DNA of 64,000 bases. It comes from Echinicola sp. 20G (GTDB taxonomy: Bacteria > Bacteroidota > Bacteroidia > Cytophagales > Cyclobacteriaceae). Both the position numbers and the translations under genes were made by a program. The notes beneath the pieces were generated by a model that saw nothing but the letters and a program-made list of their open reading frames with translations, was not told the origin of the DNA and ran no database searches. The stretch covers positions 5,539,501-5,603,500 of the forward strand of contig NZ_AP024154.1 in assembly GCF_015533855.1 (NCBI RefSeq), given 5' to 3'. Of this stretch, positions 1 through 9,666 are shown in pieces (position 1 is the first letter of the stretch; every line of letters starts with the position of its first letter).

Positions 1-523
1 TGATACTTTTTATTACACCCTTTTTAAGTTTTACTCCTTTCTCTCTATCCAGCCATTCATCTCTGAATACTTGAATATTATTTTCTTTTATCAAATCCTC
101 AAAAACTTCCTCGGCCACATGAGGCTCAAAAATCCACATGGTTCTGTTTTCTCCATCAATGGCCGGAGTACCTTGACCCTTATTGCCATATTCACTCCTT
201 TCCTGCCATGGCCAAGCCTCAGCCGTCTGATAATGTTGATAGACACGGTGGTAAAAATCTCTGGCTAAACCACCTATGGTTTTCTTATTTCCTGTATCGG
301 TAAAACCCAAACCTCCTGAGGACAAACCTCCCAAATGCTGGTCAGGAGAAACCATCAATACGGATTTACCAGATTGGCTCACTTCTACCGCAGCAATCAC
401 TGCAGCCGAGGTTCCTCCATAAATAACTACATCTGCTTGATGCACTTCCTTCTCAGGAGAAATCGCATAAGTAGCTATTACTGCCCCTACACTTAGGATC
501 AAAGTAAAAATAGTTCTTTTCAT
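1..523 (-). CDS. Secreted FAD-dependent oxidoreductase, N-terminal part (runs off window)
   Basis: The reading frame starts at the ATG complementary to 521-523 and stays open for 174 codons to the window edge, so the C-terminus is missing. Residues 1-20 are a hydrophobic signal sequence. Residues 31-42 read DVVIYGGTSAAV, a dinucleotide-binding beta-alpha start, followed around residue 65 by GGLSSGGLGFTDTGN. This combination is typical of the FAD-dependent oxidoreductases of the PF12831 type, often secreted in Bacteroidota and sometimes linked to carbohydrate degradation. The substrate cannot be read from the fragment. It is followed upstream by the molybdopterin oxidoreductase gene in the same direction, with about 118 bases between them and no obvious functional link. 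Confidence 0.8.
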   Translation of the reverse strand, partial: MKRTIFTLILSVGAVIATYAISPEKEVHQADVVIYGGTSAAVIAAVEVSQSGKSVLMVSPDQHLGGLSSGGLGFTDTGNKKTIGGLARDFYHRVYQHYQTAEAWPWQERSEYGNKGQGTPAIDGENRTMWIFEPHVAEEVFEDLIKENNIQVFRDEWLDREKGVKLKKGVIKSI

Positions 524-641
524 ATTGGTTCATTTTTGGGTTTTGATCAACAGGTTTTCTCTTTCGAATTGCTTCCAATTTGGCAATGACCAACCAATAA
601 ATGATGCTATCGATTAATCTATTAGAGGAGCTTTCCAAACA

Positions 642-2936
642 CTAAAAAAACAAATCTACCTCAATGGATTTACTAATCGGTGTATTGCTTTTGTCGGCAT
701 ATTGATCATTAGGAATAAGCACATTGGTTTCTGGGAAATAGGCCGCCAAGTTCCCTCTTGGGATGTTATAAGGTACAATCAGGAAATTTCTCGCCTTTCT
801 TTCTTGTCCATTATACCCGCTGACCAGGTCCACCTGATCTGATTTTTTTAGACCTAGCTCTTCGGCATCCTTGGGATTGATCAATACCACCCTCCTTTCA
901 TTATAAATTCCCCGGTACCTGTCATTCAAGCCATAGATAGTGGTATTGAACTGATCATGGGAGCGGATGGTCATCAGTAAGAATTTTGCCCCTGTCAATT
1001 GATGATCTGGCAAGCTGCAAGTACTGAAACGGGCCTTTCCTCCAGGCATGGAAGAAAAATCTCCATGTCGGGCATGATTCGGCAGATCAAAACCTCCTCC
1101 TTTAGAGCGCTCACTGTACTGCTCAAAGCCTTCAAATACGGCTGATATTTTTTCGCGAATCAAATCATAATCTTCGCCCAAGCCTTTCCAGTCTATTGTG
1201 GAGCTGGATGTAAAATAGGCTTGTGCCATTTGGGATACAATCTCTGGCTCACTCATCAGATGGTCCGATGCAGGTTGGAGTCTTCCATGTGACTGATGCA
1301 CCCTGCCCATGCTATTTTCAACAGTCACTACTCTTTCTCTTCCTGAATGGGTATCCATTTCGGTCCTGCCCAAGGTAGGTAAGATTAAAGACGTCCTTCC
1401 TGGAACCAAATGTGTCCGGTTCAACTTGGTACTGATGGAAACAGTCAAGTCACAATTTTGCAATGCCTCCCCTGTATAGAGGGTATCTGAAGCCGCAGAA
1501 AGAAAATTACCTCCCAAAGCCACAAATACCTTTGCTTTCCCCTCATGCATGGCTTTGATACAGTTCACCACATCCAAACCTTGCTTTTCAGGAGGATCAA
1601 AACCAAAAACCTTTTTGAAGGAAGCATTAAGTTTTGGGGAAACATGGTGGGTGATCCCAACAGTCCTATCTCCCTGTACATTGCTGTGTCCTCTCACTGG
1701 ACAAGTCCCAGCTCCCTTTTTACCAATGCTTCCCTTCAGCAGCAATAAGTTCACACATGCCTTGATATTATCTACCCCATTTTTATGTTGGGTAAGCCCC
1801 ATTGCCCAACAAATAATAATTCTCTGCTTTTTGGCCAATAAGCCCACTACAGTATCCACTTTCTTCTCATCTAGGCCGGTCAAATTCAAAAGTTCTTGCT
1901 CATCATATTTTTCTAAATCCTCCATCATCTCCGCATAACCTTCTGTGTACTTATGGATAAAATCATGATCAAATACATCCCCCGAAACAGCGTCCAACTT
2001 GGCCAATTTCTTTAGGATCAAATTTATCAGCGCTACATCCTGATTGATCTTTACTTGCAGAAAAATATCAGTCAAGGAAACGCCTCCACCCACCAGACCT
2101 TTTACTTCCTGAGGGTTCTTAAAGCGAATCAGCCCAGCTTCCTCCAAAGGATTCACCGCAATGATCTTTCCACCGTTCGCTTTGCACTTTTCCAAAGCTG
2201 AGAGCATCCTAGGGTGATTTGTCCCTGGATTTTGCCCCATTACCATCACCACCTCTGCATGGTACATATCCTCTAAAGTCACAGACCCCTTTCCTATCCC
2301 CAAGGTCTCTCCCAATCCTACTCCGCTGGATTCATGGCACATATTCGAACAGTCAGGCATATTATTGGTCCCATAAGCGCGTGCAAAAAGTCCATATAAA
2401 AAGGCCGCTTCATTACTTGACCTACCAGAAGTATAAAACACGGCTTCATCTGGACTTGATAAATCTTGAAGGTGATCGGCTATTACTTTGAAGGCATTTT
2501 CCCAAGTTATGGATTCATAATGGGCCTGGTCTGGCCTAAGAATTACAGGTGCAGTGATTCGTCCACTTTTTCCAATTTCATAATCTGACCAGTGTGACAT
2601 TTCAGTAATGGAATGCTGTGCAAAAAAGCTGGGATCTACCCTTTTGGTAGTTGCCTCTTCAGCAATGGCCTTGACGCCATTTTCACAAAACTCTCCCAAA
2701 GAAGAACGCTTGTCAGGATCTGGCCAGGCACAACCTGGACAGTCAATACCATCCTTCTGGTTCAACTTCGATAAGGTAGCAACTGATCGTTTTAGCCCCA
2801 TTTCTTTCATGGCATGGTCCAAGGCCACTTTGATCGCGGGAAGCCCTGCGGCATAGTCTTTAGGGTCAGTGATTTTTATACCTGTGAATTCTTTCGGGCC
2901 TAGAATAGAAATCGATCGGTTTTTGGGTTGGTCCAT
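642..2936 (-). CDS. FdhF/YdeP-family molybdopterin oxidoreductase alpha subunit
   Basis: This is a full-length 764-residue protein of the molybdopterin oxidoreductase family related to formate dehydrogenase H and Escherichia coli YdeP. Near the N-terminus C66 and C69 lie in CPGCAWPD, the truncated cysteine motif characteristic of the YdeP branch. Further motifs are MCHESSGVGLGETLG, GQNPGTNHPRM and RGHSNVQGDRTVG, which bind the bis-MGD cofactor, and a C-terminal molydopterin-dinucleotide domain. No signal peptide or twin-arginine motif is visible, so a cytoplasmic enzyme is expected. The electron donor and substrate of this branch are poorly defined; in E. coli YdeP is linked to acid resistance. 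No FdhD or Mo-cofactor gene is adjacent. Confidence 0.88.
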   Translation of the reverse strand: MDQPKNRSISILGPKEFTGIKITDPKDYAAGLPAIKVALDHAMKEMGLKRSVATLSKLNQKDGIDCPGCAWPDPDKRSSLGEFCENGVKAIAEEATTKRVDPSFFAQHSITEMSHWSDYEIGKSGRITAPVILRPDQAHYESITWENAFKVIADHLQDLSSPDEAVFYTSGRSSNEAAFLYGLFARAYGTNNMPDCSNMCHESSGVGLGETLGIGKGSVTLEDMYHAEVVMVMGQNPGTNHPRMLSALEKCKANGGKIIAVNPLEEAGLIRFKNPQEVKGLVGGGVSLTDIFLQVKINQDVALINLILKKLAKLDAVSGDVFDHDFIHKYTEGYAEMMEDLEKYDEQELLNLTGLDEKKVDTVVGLLAKKQRIIICWAMGLTQHKNGVDNIKACVNLLLLKGSIGKKGAGTCPVRGHSNVQGDRTVGITHHVSPKLNASFKKVFGFDPPEKQGLDVVNCIKAMHEGKAKVFVALGGNFLSAASDTLYTGEALQNCDLTVSISTKLNRTHLVPGRTSLILPTLGRTEMDTHSGRERVVTVENSMGRVHQSHGRLQPASDHLMSEPEIVSQMAQAYFTSSSTIDWKGLGEDYDLIREKISAVFEGFEQYSERSKGGGFDLPNHARHGDFSSMPGGKARFSTCSLPDHQLTGAKFLLMTIRSHDQFNTTIYGLNDRYRGIYNERRVVLINPKDAEELGLKKSDQVDLVSGYNGQERKARNFLIVPYNIPRGNLAAYFPETNVLIPNDQYADKSNTPISKSIEVDLFF

Positions 2937-3097
2937 ATTTCGGATTGCTGTAAACTTAAAATTGAGTCAAAAACATTCTGCTTCAACTCCCTACCAAAAG
3001 GTCTTTTAAGATACTTGATATTTTTCTGAAAGGCACAAAAATTTAAACCAACTGGGTTTTAAAAGAAAAATACTGACCAATCAATTATGCTATCACC

Positions 3098-4306
3098 CTA
3101 TACTTCTTCCTTTTTTTGACTTACCAAATCCACCATTCGATCAAAAGCTTCCTCCATCAGCGAAATCTGCAATTGCTGCTTTTCATAGTATCTTTCATGG
3201 GCAATTTCAGTAACCACTTTAAATTGGTCATAAAGTTGCTCAAAAGAGACAGCACCCTGATTGCCTTCCACTCCCCATGTGTTTAAATAAGCGTCCAATT
3301 TCTCCACAACCAAACCCACATGGGGCACCGCATAACTCATGGCCGTAATGGCTCCATGCAAACTGGTTCCTGCATAAGCTTTGGAATTGGCAATTAAATA
3401 CATGATGTCCCAAATATTATCAGCATCAAAATAATCATGGGGACTTTTTAGAAAGTCCTTCACTGCTGCCAATGCCAAATGATCATCGTGATCCAAAGCC
3501 TTCCCAATGGGACATAGACAAAGTTTGGTATTGGTATTTTGGTAAATTTCATCCAACTGATCAGCGATGGCCTTTTCTTTTCCCTCAGAGTTTTTCTTGT
3601 TGATTTGGAAGAAAAGATAATTACCCCGATTTTCTTGAACATAGCTCCGTACTTCGGAAGTGACTTTCTGTACCAATTCTTCATTAGGGAAAAACTTGGA
3701 CATCAGCACAGCAGAATCAGGCAATAAAGCAGCCTTTAAATTATTTTCAGCCAGATTATCGACTGTAAGTTGATCTCTTACCGCCAAGTAATCCACATTC
3801 ATCAACTTGGAATTGGCAAAAGGATATTGTTCAAAGAAAGCTTTTTTGATGCCTGAACCACCTAAAGAATTTAAAATCACTGATTGGACATTATTGAAAT
3901 CCTCTTTGGTAAAAAGGAAAGGAAGTGTCGTTTTGCCTTTCAAGAACCTCTTGGCCAGCTTATTCAGATCAACATATTGGGATAACCTGTAGCGGTAACG
4001 ATGGATTTTTTGGTAGGTTGGGTTCAAGGCTGCCCAGAGAGAATGCCAGGTCACCCCCAATGCCTCACCACCCGCCACTATAACATGAACGTTTCCTTCA
4101 TTTTGGGCTTCACATGCTGTATAAAAAGCGGCCAGACTTTCGGTTGGTTTGCCTCCCTCATTGCTGAGATCACTTTCCACCAATCCAAAAAACCTAAACC
4201 TAAAGCCCTTCCCATAAGTTTCCATTTGCTTTTCAATGATGATGGGAAAGAGAAGGTCCCCATAATTATACCGATCAAAAGCGCCAATGATTAAGATGTC
4301 TTCCAT
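3098..4306 (-). CDS. Polysaccharide pyruvyl transferase family protein
   Basis: The start chosen is the ATG at 4306, preceded by AGAAGAAAT; an in-frame ATG 18 bases upstream (4324) would add six residues with a poorer leader. The product is about 402 residues. The N-terminus reads ILIIGAFDRYNYGDLLFPI, the NYGD hallmark of the polysaccharide pyruvyl transferase family (PF04230), and the C-terminal half holds YAGTSLHGAITAMSY with the conserved histidine. Members transfer pyruvate from phosphoenolpyruvate to a sugar as a ketal, but many in exopolysaccharide loci have unproven activity. It is transcribed away from the module 1 cluster that begins at 4851 and probably decorates a surface polysaccharide. 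Confidence 0.85.
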   Translation of the reverse strand: MEDILIIGAFDRYNYGDLLFPIIIEKQMETYGKGFRFRFFGLVESDLSNEGGKPTESLAAFYTACEAQNEGNVHVIVAGGEALGVTWHSLWAALNPTYQKIHRYRYRLSQYVDLNKLAKRFLKGKTTLPFLFTKEDFNNVQSVILNSLGGSGIKKAFFEQYPFANSKLMNVDYLAVRDQLTVDNLAENNLKAALLPDSAVLMSKFFPNEELVQKVTSEVRSYVQENRGNYLFFQINKKNSEGKEKAIADQLDEIYQNTNTKLCLCPIGKALDHDDHLALAAVKDFLKSPHDYFDADNIWDIMYLIANSKAYAGTSLHGAITAMSYAVPHVGLVVEKLDAYLNTWGVEGNQGAVSFEQLYDQFKVVTEIAHERYYEKQQLQISLMEEAFDRMVDLVSQKKEEV

Positions 4307-4850
4307 ATTTCTTCTGCTATGCAAAAAACCTACCTCTTTTTCTATTCCATAATAATTTCTCCCACTAAATCCCTGTTCTAATAATTTTAGGAAAATGATT
4401 AAGCAATATAAATGTCAGTCATCTTACTTTATATTTCTTACCATATTTCATGAACGTATACCTTAGCAATGGTTTTTAGCACTAAGATTGCTGTGAATCA
4501 CATTATCCGCACTGCTGGACTCATGCATATTAATCCGTTATGCTTTTAAGTTAAAGACTTTTAACTTGAAAAGTTATTATTGTGGGGAGGTTGACACAGC
4601 TGCGGGGCGGCGGAGGCCTTGAGGGAAGAAGCTTTAGCTGTGTCTTGATTTTTCTTTGCTTCGTTTCTTTTCATCTAAGGAAAAGAAATGAAGAGTAAAG
4701 CCTAGGAAACAGGCTTAATTGGTAGAAAAGTCATTTCCAATTGCCAATATTAAAATACTATTTCAAAACAATATACTTTGACATAGTACACAAGAGGTTA
4801 CATTAACTAACGCATACTTTTCAGTAATTGAATTTATTTACCTGAAACAC
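4307..4850. other. Divergent intergenic region with hairpin-rich element
   Basis: This spacer separates the pyruvyl transferase from the plus-strand cluster and must hold both promoters. I found no perfect TAnnTTTG in it; the closest is TACTTTG at 4774-4780, one base short. The middle holds a GC-rich inverted repeat at 4593-4644 followed by an AT-rich inverted repeat at about 4654-4702, described separately. No open reading frame here looks real. Confidence 0.6.
4593..4702. repeat. Two consecutive inverted repeats (GC-rich then AT-rich)
   Basis: GACACAGCT at 4593-4601 is perfectly complementary to AGCTGTGTC at 4636-4644, enclosing a GC-rich loop that contrasts with the AT-rich surroundings. 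About ten bases later, CTTTGCTTCGTTTCTTTT pairs imperfectly with the stretch ending near 4702 across a short loop. The pair resembles intergenic repeat elements of Bacteroidota genomes. Whether it recurs in this genome cannot be seen here, as the window has only one copy. Confidence 0.55.
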
Positions 4851-6395
4851 ATGGCAGGACAATCACCCGTCAAAAAAATATTCTCTGGCTCTGTTTGGGG
4901 CATTGCTGCCAAAGTCCTCGATGCAGTCGCTAAATTCGTTACCATTCCCCTATTGGTGGGGTATTACGGAAAAGCAGACTATGGTTTGATTGCTTTGGCT
5001 TTTTCTTTGAACGCTTACCTGAGATTGATGGACTTGGGAATGAATATCGGATCGGTTCGCTTTTTTGCTATGTGGGAATCGAAGTCGGAGTATGAAAAAA
5101 TCGCTAAATCTTCCCGATCCAGCATGGTATTTTATGGGCTGATTGGCTTGGCCAATGCACTCATTTTTGTTTTTATGGCCGACTTTGGAAGGGAATTTTT
5201 TAATATCTCTGATGAGCAGGCTCCCACCTACAAGGTCATGATGTACATTTTGGCCGCCAGTACGGTTTTTAATTGGCTTTCTAATGTGGTGATCCAACTG
5301 CTCAGCGCTAAGGACGAATTGGGTTATGTCAATCGGGTGACCGTTATCAGCAGTATACTGAATTTTCTAACCGCCTTGGCTGCAATCCAGTTTAAATGGG
5401 CCCTTAGTGTATATTTCTTCTTTTACACGCTGTCTCTCTTGGTTGTAATTCCTTTTTATGTACATAAGCTCAAAGTTTACCCCATCGGAATTCGGAAGCT
5501 ATTGTGGCCCAAATGGGACGGTAAGGCATTCAAAACCATCATGGGATACAGTATGGCTATTTTCGCCATGGGCTTATTTCAGTTTTCTGCTAAAGAACTA
5601 AGGCCTATCCTATTGGCCAAATACGCATCAGGTATAGATGTCCTCACAGATTACCGCGTGATTCAAACCATCGCTAACCTGATCATGTCTTTTGGAAGCA
5701 TTTTTTTACAGGTTTTACTTCCCTCTGCTTCCAAGGCCCATGCAGAAAATGACAAACAGAAAATGGAGAAAATGGTCTTTGAAGCCACTAGGTATATTTC
5801 TATCTTCCTGACCTTGGTGGTGTTTGCCCTCATCTTAACTGCAGACAACCTATTGATCCTCTACATGGGTGAAGATTACCTCAGCTTAAGCATCTGGTTG
5901 ATCATTTGGCTATTGACGGTACTCCTTTCCATGCACAACACTCCCGTTGCCAGCTTGGTACTGTCCTCCGGCAAGACCAAGGCTTTGGTCTACTCTGCTG
6001 CGATTGGTTGTCTGATTTCCCTGCCCATCACGGCTATTTTCGCAGAAGAAATGGGAGTGGGAGCTGCTGTGATCGGCTATCTGGCTTATATGCTCATTCA
6101 AATGGGTTTCTTCTATTTCTATTATATCCCTAAAGTATTAAAACTGAATAGCATCAAGATTTTCTTTAGAGCTTTTATGCCTTCTGTCTTAGGCGCAGTT
6201 ATTGCACTTGGTCTAGCGTATTTTATCGGAAACAGTCTACACTTTCTAAACCCCTATGTTGAAATATTGATCAAGTCAGCAATTTTCTTCCTGGCTTTTC
6301 TAGGTTACCACTGGGCTTTTGTTGTCAAGACTTCCGATATCGACTACCTGAGAAACAATTTGTTAAAGAAACCAGAAACGCATGCCAAGGAATAA
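4851..6395 (+). CDS. Wzx-type polysaccharide flippase (module 1)
   Basis: A 514-residue, strongly hydrophobic protein with roughly twelve to fourteen membrane-spanning segments and the N-terminal layout of the polysaccharide biosynthesis/MOP flippase family (a helix starting at SGSVWGIAAKVLDAVAKF, then GYYGKADYGLIALAF). Family members move undecaprenyl-pyrophosphate-linked repeat units across the inner membrane. It is the first gene of a plus-strand run of eight closely packed genes; its end overlaps the next start by 14 bases, so the genes are likely cotranscribed and translationally coupled. Start ATG at 4851 is the only plausible one. The substrate cannot be inferred from sequence. Confidence 0.87.
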   Translation: MAGQSPVKKIFSGSVWGIAAKVLDAVAKFVTIPLLVGYYGKADYGLIALAFSLNAYLRLMDLGMNIGSVRFFAMWESKSEYEKIAKSSRSSMVFYGLIGLANALIFVFMADFGREFFNISDEQAPTYKVMMYILAASTVFNWLSNVVIQLLSAKDELGYVNRVTVISSILNFLTALAAIQFKWALSVYFFFYTLSLLVVIPFYVHKLKVYPIGIRKLLWPKWDGKAFKTIMGYSMAIFAMGLFQFSAKELRPILLAKYASGIDVLTDYRVIQTIANLIMSFGSIFLQVLLPSASKAHAENDKQKMEKMVFEATRYISIFLTLVVFALILTADNLLILYMGEDYLSLSIWLIIWLLTVLLSMHNTPVASLVLSSGKTKALVYSAAIGCLISLPITAIFAEEMGVGAAVIGYLAYMLIQMGFFYFYYIPKVLKLNSIKIFFRAFMPSVLGAVIALGLAYFIGNSLHFLNPYVEILIKSAIFFLAFLGYHWAFVVKTSDIDYLRNNLLKKPETHAKE

Positions 6396-7341
6396 ACCAG
6401 TAAAATTCTCCATTTGCATCCCAGCCTACAAAAGCAAGTTCCTCAAGGAGTGCATCGAAAGTATCCTTCTCCAAACGGTAAAAGATTTTGAGCTGATCAT
6501 TCTCAACGACTGTAGTCCCCAGCCTATTGAAGAAATTGTTACCCAATTTGATGACCTCAGGATACAGTATCATAAAAACCAAAGCAATGTGGGAGCCCTG
6601 AACTTGGTGGACAACTGGAACAAATGTCTTTCGCTGGCCAATGGAGAATATATTGTCATTATGGGGGATGATGACCTGCTTGAACCTGATTATTTGGAAG
6701 AATTTTCCCAGATGATCAGCCATTATCCAGACCTCAATGTCTACCATTGCAGAAGTCAAATTATTGATGATAATGGGGAAGCCAGATTACTGACTCCCGC
6801 CTTGCCTCCTTTTGAAAATGTTTATGATAGCATTTGGCACCGATTGGAACAGTTACGCTCTAATTATATTTCTGATTATCTCTATAAAACGGAGAGCTTA
6901 AAAAAACAAGGAGGCTTTTTTCACCTTCCTCTTGCCTGGGGCTCAGACGACATTACTGCTTTTATTGCCTCAGCAGAAAAAGGCATCGCCCATAGCAATA
7001 AGCCCGTTTTCAAATACAGAAGTCATGGTCTATCCATTTCCTCCACTTCCAGCAATGGACTGATGAAACTTGAAGCAGACTTAGGTTATGCCGCATGGTT
7101 AAAAGCCTTTTTACTGGAAAACCCTCATGAAAAAAAAGTACAGGTCGTGTACAGGCACTTGGTTGAAAATCAAGATCATTACATGAAAGAGCGGAAAATA
7201 TTTACCATGACCAAAATTATGGCTAGCAACAAGCTTCCCAATGTGTGGGTTTGGTTAAGACACCGAAAACAGTACGGACTAGCAGCCAAAGACATCCTTC
7301 TGGCTGCTGCCAAAAGTAGAAATATGAGAAACCAAGCCTAA
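6382..7341 (+). CDS. Family 2 glycosyltransferase
   Basis: A 319-residue GT-A fold enzyme. FSICIPAYKSKFLKECIESI opens the nucleotide-binding domain, followed by DFELIILNDCS and a DDD-type metal site in IVIMGDDDLLEPDYLEEF at about residues 89-106. These are the usual marks of GT2 enzymes, which transfer a sugar from a nucleotide donor to the lipid-linked repeat unit at the cytoplasmic face. The start overlaps the flippase gene. Donor and acceptor are unknown. Confidence 0.87.
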   Translation: MPRNKPVKFSICIPAYKSKFLKECIESILLQTVKDFELIILNDCSPQPIEEIVTQFDDLRIQYHKNQSNVGALNLVDNWNKCLSLANGEYIVIMGDDDLLEPDYLEEFSQMISHYPDLNVYHCRSQIIDDNGEARLLTPALPPFENVYDSIWHRLEQLRSNYISDYLYKTESLKKQGGFFHLPLAWGSDDITAFIASAEKGIAHSNKPVFKYRSHGLSISSTSSNGLMKLEADLGYAAWLKAFLLENPHEKKVQVVYRHLVENQDHYMKERKIFTMTKIMASNKLPNVWVWLRHRKQYGLAAKDILLAAAKSRNMRNQA

Positions 7342-7352
7342 AAAGTTTTCGA

Positions 7353-8450
7353 ATGCACATCGTTTTCAACCCACCCCTTAACGAGGAAAACAAGTATATC
7401 CACATCATGGTCTCCCCGCTTAATTCAGCTGGATACCAGGTTCATGAGCTGGATACCATTCTCTCCAGTGCTGATCATTTTAAGCGGATTAGACTGGTAC
7501 ACCTCAATTGGTTTGAAAACTTAGATGATCGCAGCCAGACCAAAGCCATCAAGAGTTTTTTCAGAAAGTTAACTGTTTTGACCGCCATTAGACTGGCAGG
7601 AAAAAAACTGGTATGGACCCAGCACAACCGGATGTCCCATGAAAAGAAAACAGGAAAACTCAGTCAAACCCTTACCCAGCTGCTGGTCAAATGGGCGGAT
7701 GCCATTATCATCCATAGTGAAATCTCCAGGACGATGCTAACCCAGCAGTACCCAAAAAGTGCTTCCAAAATCCACTACATTCCCCATCCTGATTTTATTG
7801 GAAGTTATGGACCTGTTATCAATAAACCAAAACCTAGCAATCAAGCGCTGCAGCTTCTATTCCTTGGCGCAGTAAAACCTTATAAGAATATTGAATTGCT
7901 TATCGAAACGGTAGGAAAATTTGGAGATGAAGTAGAGCTGACCATAGCAGGAAAACCCAATACCAAGGATTACTACCACCAACTTTCTGCCTTGGCAAAA
8001 CCTTACCCCAATGTCCGTTTAAAGCTGCAATTTATCCCAGATGAACAACTTCCAAAATTAATGGGGCAAGCTGACCTTTTGGTCCTCCCCTATGACCTGG
8101 TCAGCAGCCTGAATTCAGGAACGGTGATCCTGGCATTTTCATACAAAAAAACAGTGATATGTCCTGAAATTGGCACATTGGTTGATATGAAAATGGCAAA
8201 TGAAAGCTTTTTCAGTTATCGGTATCAATCAGAGCAGGACCACCAAGAACAGCTCCACCTGATGGTCAAGAAAGCCATCAAGACAAAAGCTGAACAACCT
8301 AATCGATTGGAAGAGATGGGGGATAAAATGTACCATTATTTGAAAGATCATCAGTCCAAAGAACTGGTAGGCAAACATCTCCTTCAGGTTTATAAGGAGC
8401 TTCTAAATACTCCCCAAAATAATAGGGAAATCCCATTTGCTAACGGATAA
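7353..8450 (+). CDS. Family 4 (GT-B) glycosyltransferase
   Basis: A 365-residue GT-B protein. The N-terminal domain ends with WADAIIIHSE and the C-terminal Rossmann domain begins with LQLLFLGAVKPYKNIELLIE, typical of GT4 (glycosyl transferases group 1). The usual E-x7-E donor motif is weak: the region SLNSGTVILAFSYKKTVICPEIG stands in its place, so the catalytic glutamate arrangement deviates from the consensus. It lies 11 bases after the GT2 gene and 7 bases before the likely start of the next GT4. It probably adds one sugar of the module 1 repeat unit. Confidence 0.8.
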   Translation: MHIVFNPPLNEENKYIHIMVSPLNSAGYQVHELDTILSSADHFKRIRLVHLNWFENLDDRSQTKAIKSFFRKLTVLTAIRLAGKKLVWTQHNRMSHEKKTGKLSQTLTQLLVKWADAIIIHSEISRTMLTQQYPKSASKIHYIPHPDFIGSYGPVINKPKPSNQALQLLFLGAVKPYKNIELLIETVGKFGDEVELTIAGKPNTKDYYHQLSALAKPYPNVRLKLQFIPDEQLPKLMGQADLLVLPYDLVSSLNSGTVILAFSYKKTVICPEIGTLVDMKMANESFFSYRYQSEQDHQEQLHLMVKKAIKTKAEQPNRLEEMGDKMYHYLKDHQSKELVGKHLLQVYKELLNTPQNNREIPFANG

Positions 8451-8457
8451 AAGAACA

Positions 8458-9666
8458 ATGAAAATACTCTATATCAACTCACTTTATGCCCCGGACATCA
8501 GAGGGGGAGCAGAACTTTCACTGAAACTGCTAGTGGAAGGAATGCAGTCCAGAGGAATTGAAGTGGTGGTATTGAGCTTGTCTCCAAATAATGGCCTTTC
8601 TTCAGATGTGGTGGACGGGGTGAAAGTTTATCGTGCGGGTTTAAAAAACAGCTATTGGCCTTATGACAAAAATAAGCCATCCACTTTGAAACGCTTAAAA
8701 TGGCACTTAAAAGACCAATACAACGTCACCATGAGACAATATGTAAAGGAGGTCATTGAAAGCGAGAAACCGGATTTGGTTTCCTGTCATAATCTAGCGG
8801 GCTGGTCTATTGCGGTGTGGGATGAAATCACCCTTCACCAAATCCCGGTCATGCAAGTTTTGCACGACATGTACCTGCTTTGCCCCAATAGCAATATGTA
8901 CAAGGGAGACAAAGCTTGTGAAACCCCTTGCCTGCAATGTAGCCTACTCCGATCCAAACACCAGAAAAAGTCCCTTCAGGTTTCATCCGTGGTAGGGATC
9001 AGCAAGAGTATTTTGGAGCGCTTTACTGGTCAGGGCTATTTCACGACTTCAAAACAATATGTGATCCACAATACAAGAGATATTCCTTCCTCTAGCCTTC
9101 CTAAAAAACGTAATGCCCATAATCAAATCAACATCGGCTATCTCGGTACCCTTTCTAAAATCAAAGGAGTTGAATGGCTTATCCATTCTTTTAAAAATAG
9201 AAACTACCTAGGTACCCTGACCATTGCTGGAAAAGGAAAGGAAGCATATGAATCCTACCTAAAATCAATGGTAAAAGACCCGGACATCCATTTTATCGGC
9301 CATACCAAGCCGGAAGATCTTTTTGCAAAAATCGATGTACTGGTAGTCCCCTCCCTATGGGAAGAGCCTCTGGGGATGGTGGCCATAGAGGCCTTGGCCC
9401 ATCATATCCCTGTTATTGCCAATTGTGCCGGAGGGTTAAAGGAAACGGTCAAAGATGGATTCAATGGGCTGTTCGTGGATGCCTCTCAGCCAAACTCCTT
9501 AGATCAAGCACTTACACGGCTCTATAAAGACGAACATTTGTACAATAAGCTAAGTGCCAACGCCAGAAGTTCGGTAGCAGCAATTTTGGACAAAGAACGC
9601 CTTTTAAATGAATATGAAATGGCCATTCAGGAAACATTGGGAGTCAATTCATGGGAAGAAATATGA
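8458..9666 (+). CDS. Family 4 (GT-B) glycosyltransferase
   Basis: The start taken is the ATG at 8458 (MKILYINSLYAPDIRGGAE), since the in-frame ATG at 8437 lies inside the preceding gene and would prepend seven odd residues. The remaining 402 residues form a complete GT4 enzyme: a glycine-rich N-terminal GGAE loop, IGYLGTLSKIKGVEWLIHSF at the second domain, and EEPLGMVAIEALAHHIPVIA as the E-x7-E donor-binding motif. A cysteine cluster, CPNSNMYKGDKACETPCLQC, sits in the N-terminal domain and may bind metal. The end overlaps the polymerase start as ATGA. Confidence 0.86.
   Translation: MKILYINSLYAPDIRGGAELSLKLLVEGMQSRGIEVVVLSLSPNNGLSSDVVDGVKVYRAGLKNSYWPYDKNKPSTLKRLKWHLKDQYNVTMRQYVKEVIESEKPDLVSCHNLAGWSIAVWDEITLHQIPVMQVLHDMYLLCPNSNMYKGDKACETPCLQCSLLRSKHQKKSLQVSSVVGISKSILERFTGQGYFTTSKQYVIHNTRDIPSSSLPKKRNAHNQINIGYLGTLSKIKGVEWLIHSFKNRNYLGTLTIAGKGKEAYESYLKSMVKDPDIHFIGHTKPEDLFAKIDVLVVPSLWEEPLGMVAIEALAHHIPVIANCAGGLKETVKDGFNGLFVDASQPNSLDQALTRLYKDEHLYNKLSANARSSVAAILDKERLLNEYEMAIQETLGVNSWEEI

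Noticed and set aside
453..638. 61-codon minus-strand frame between the two oxidoreductase genes
   Set aside because: It overlaps the true start and signal sequence of the FAD oxidoreductase in another frame and has no recognisable protein character.
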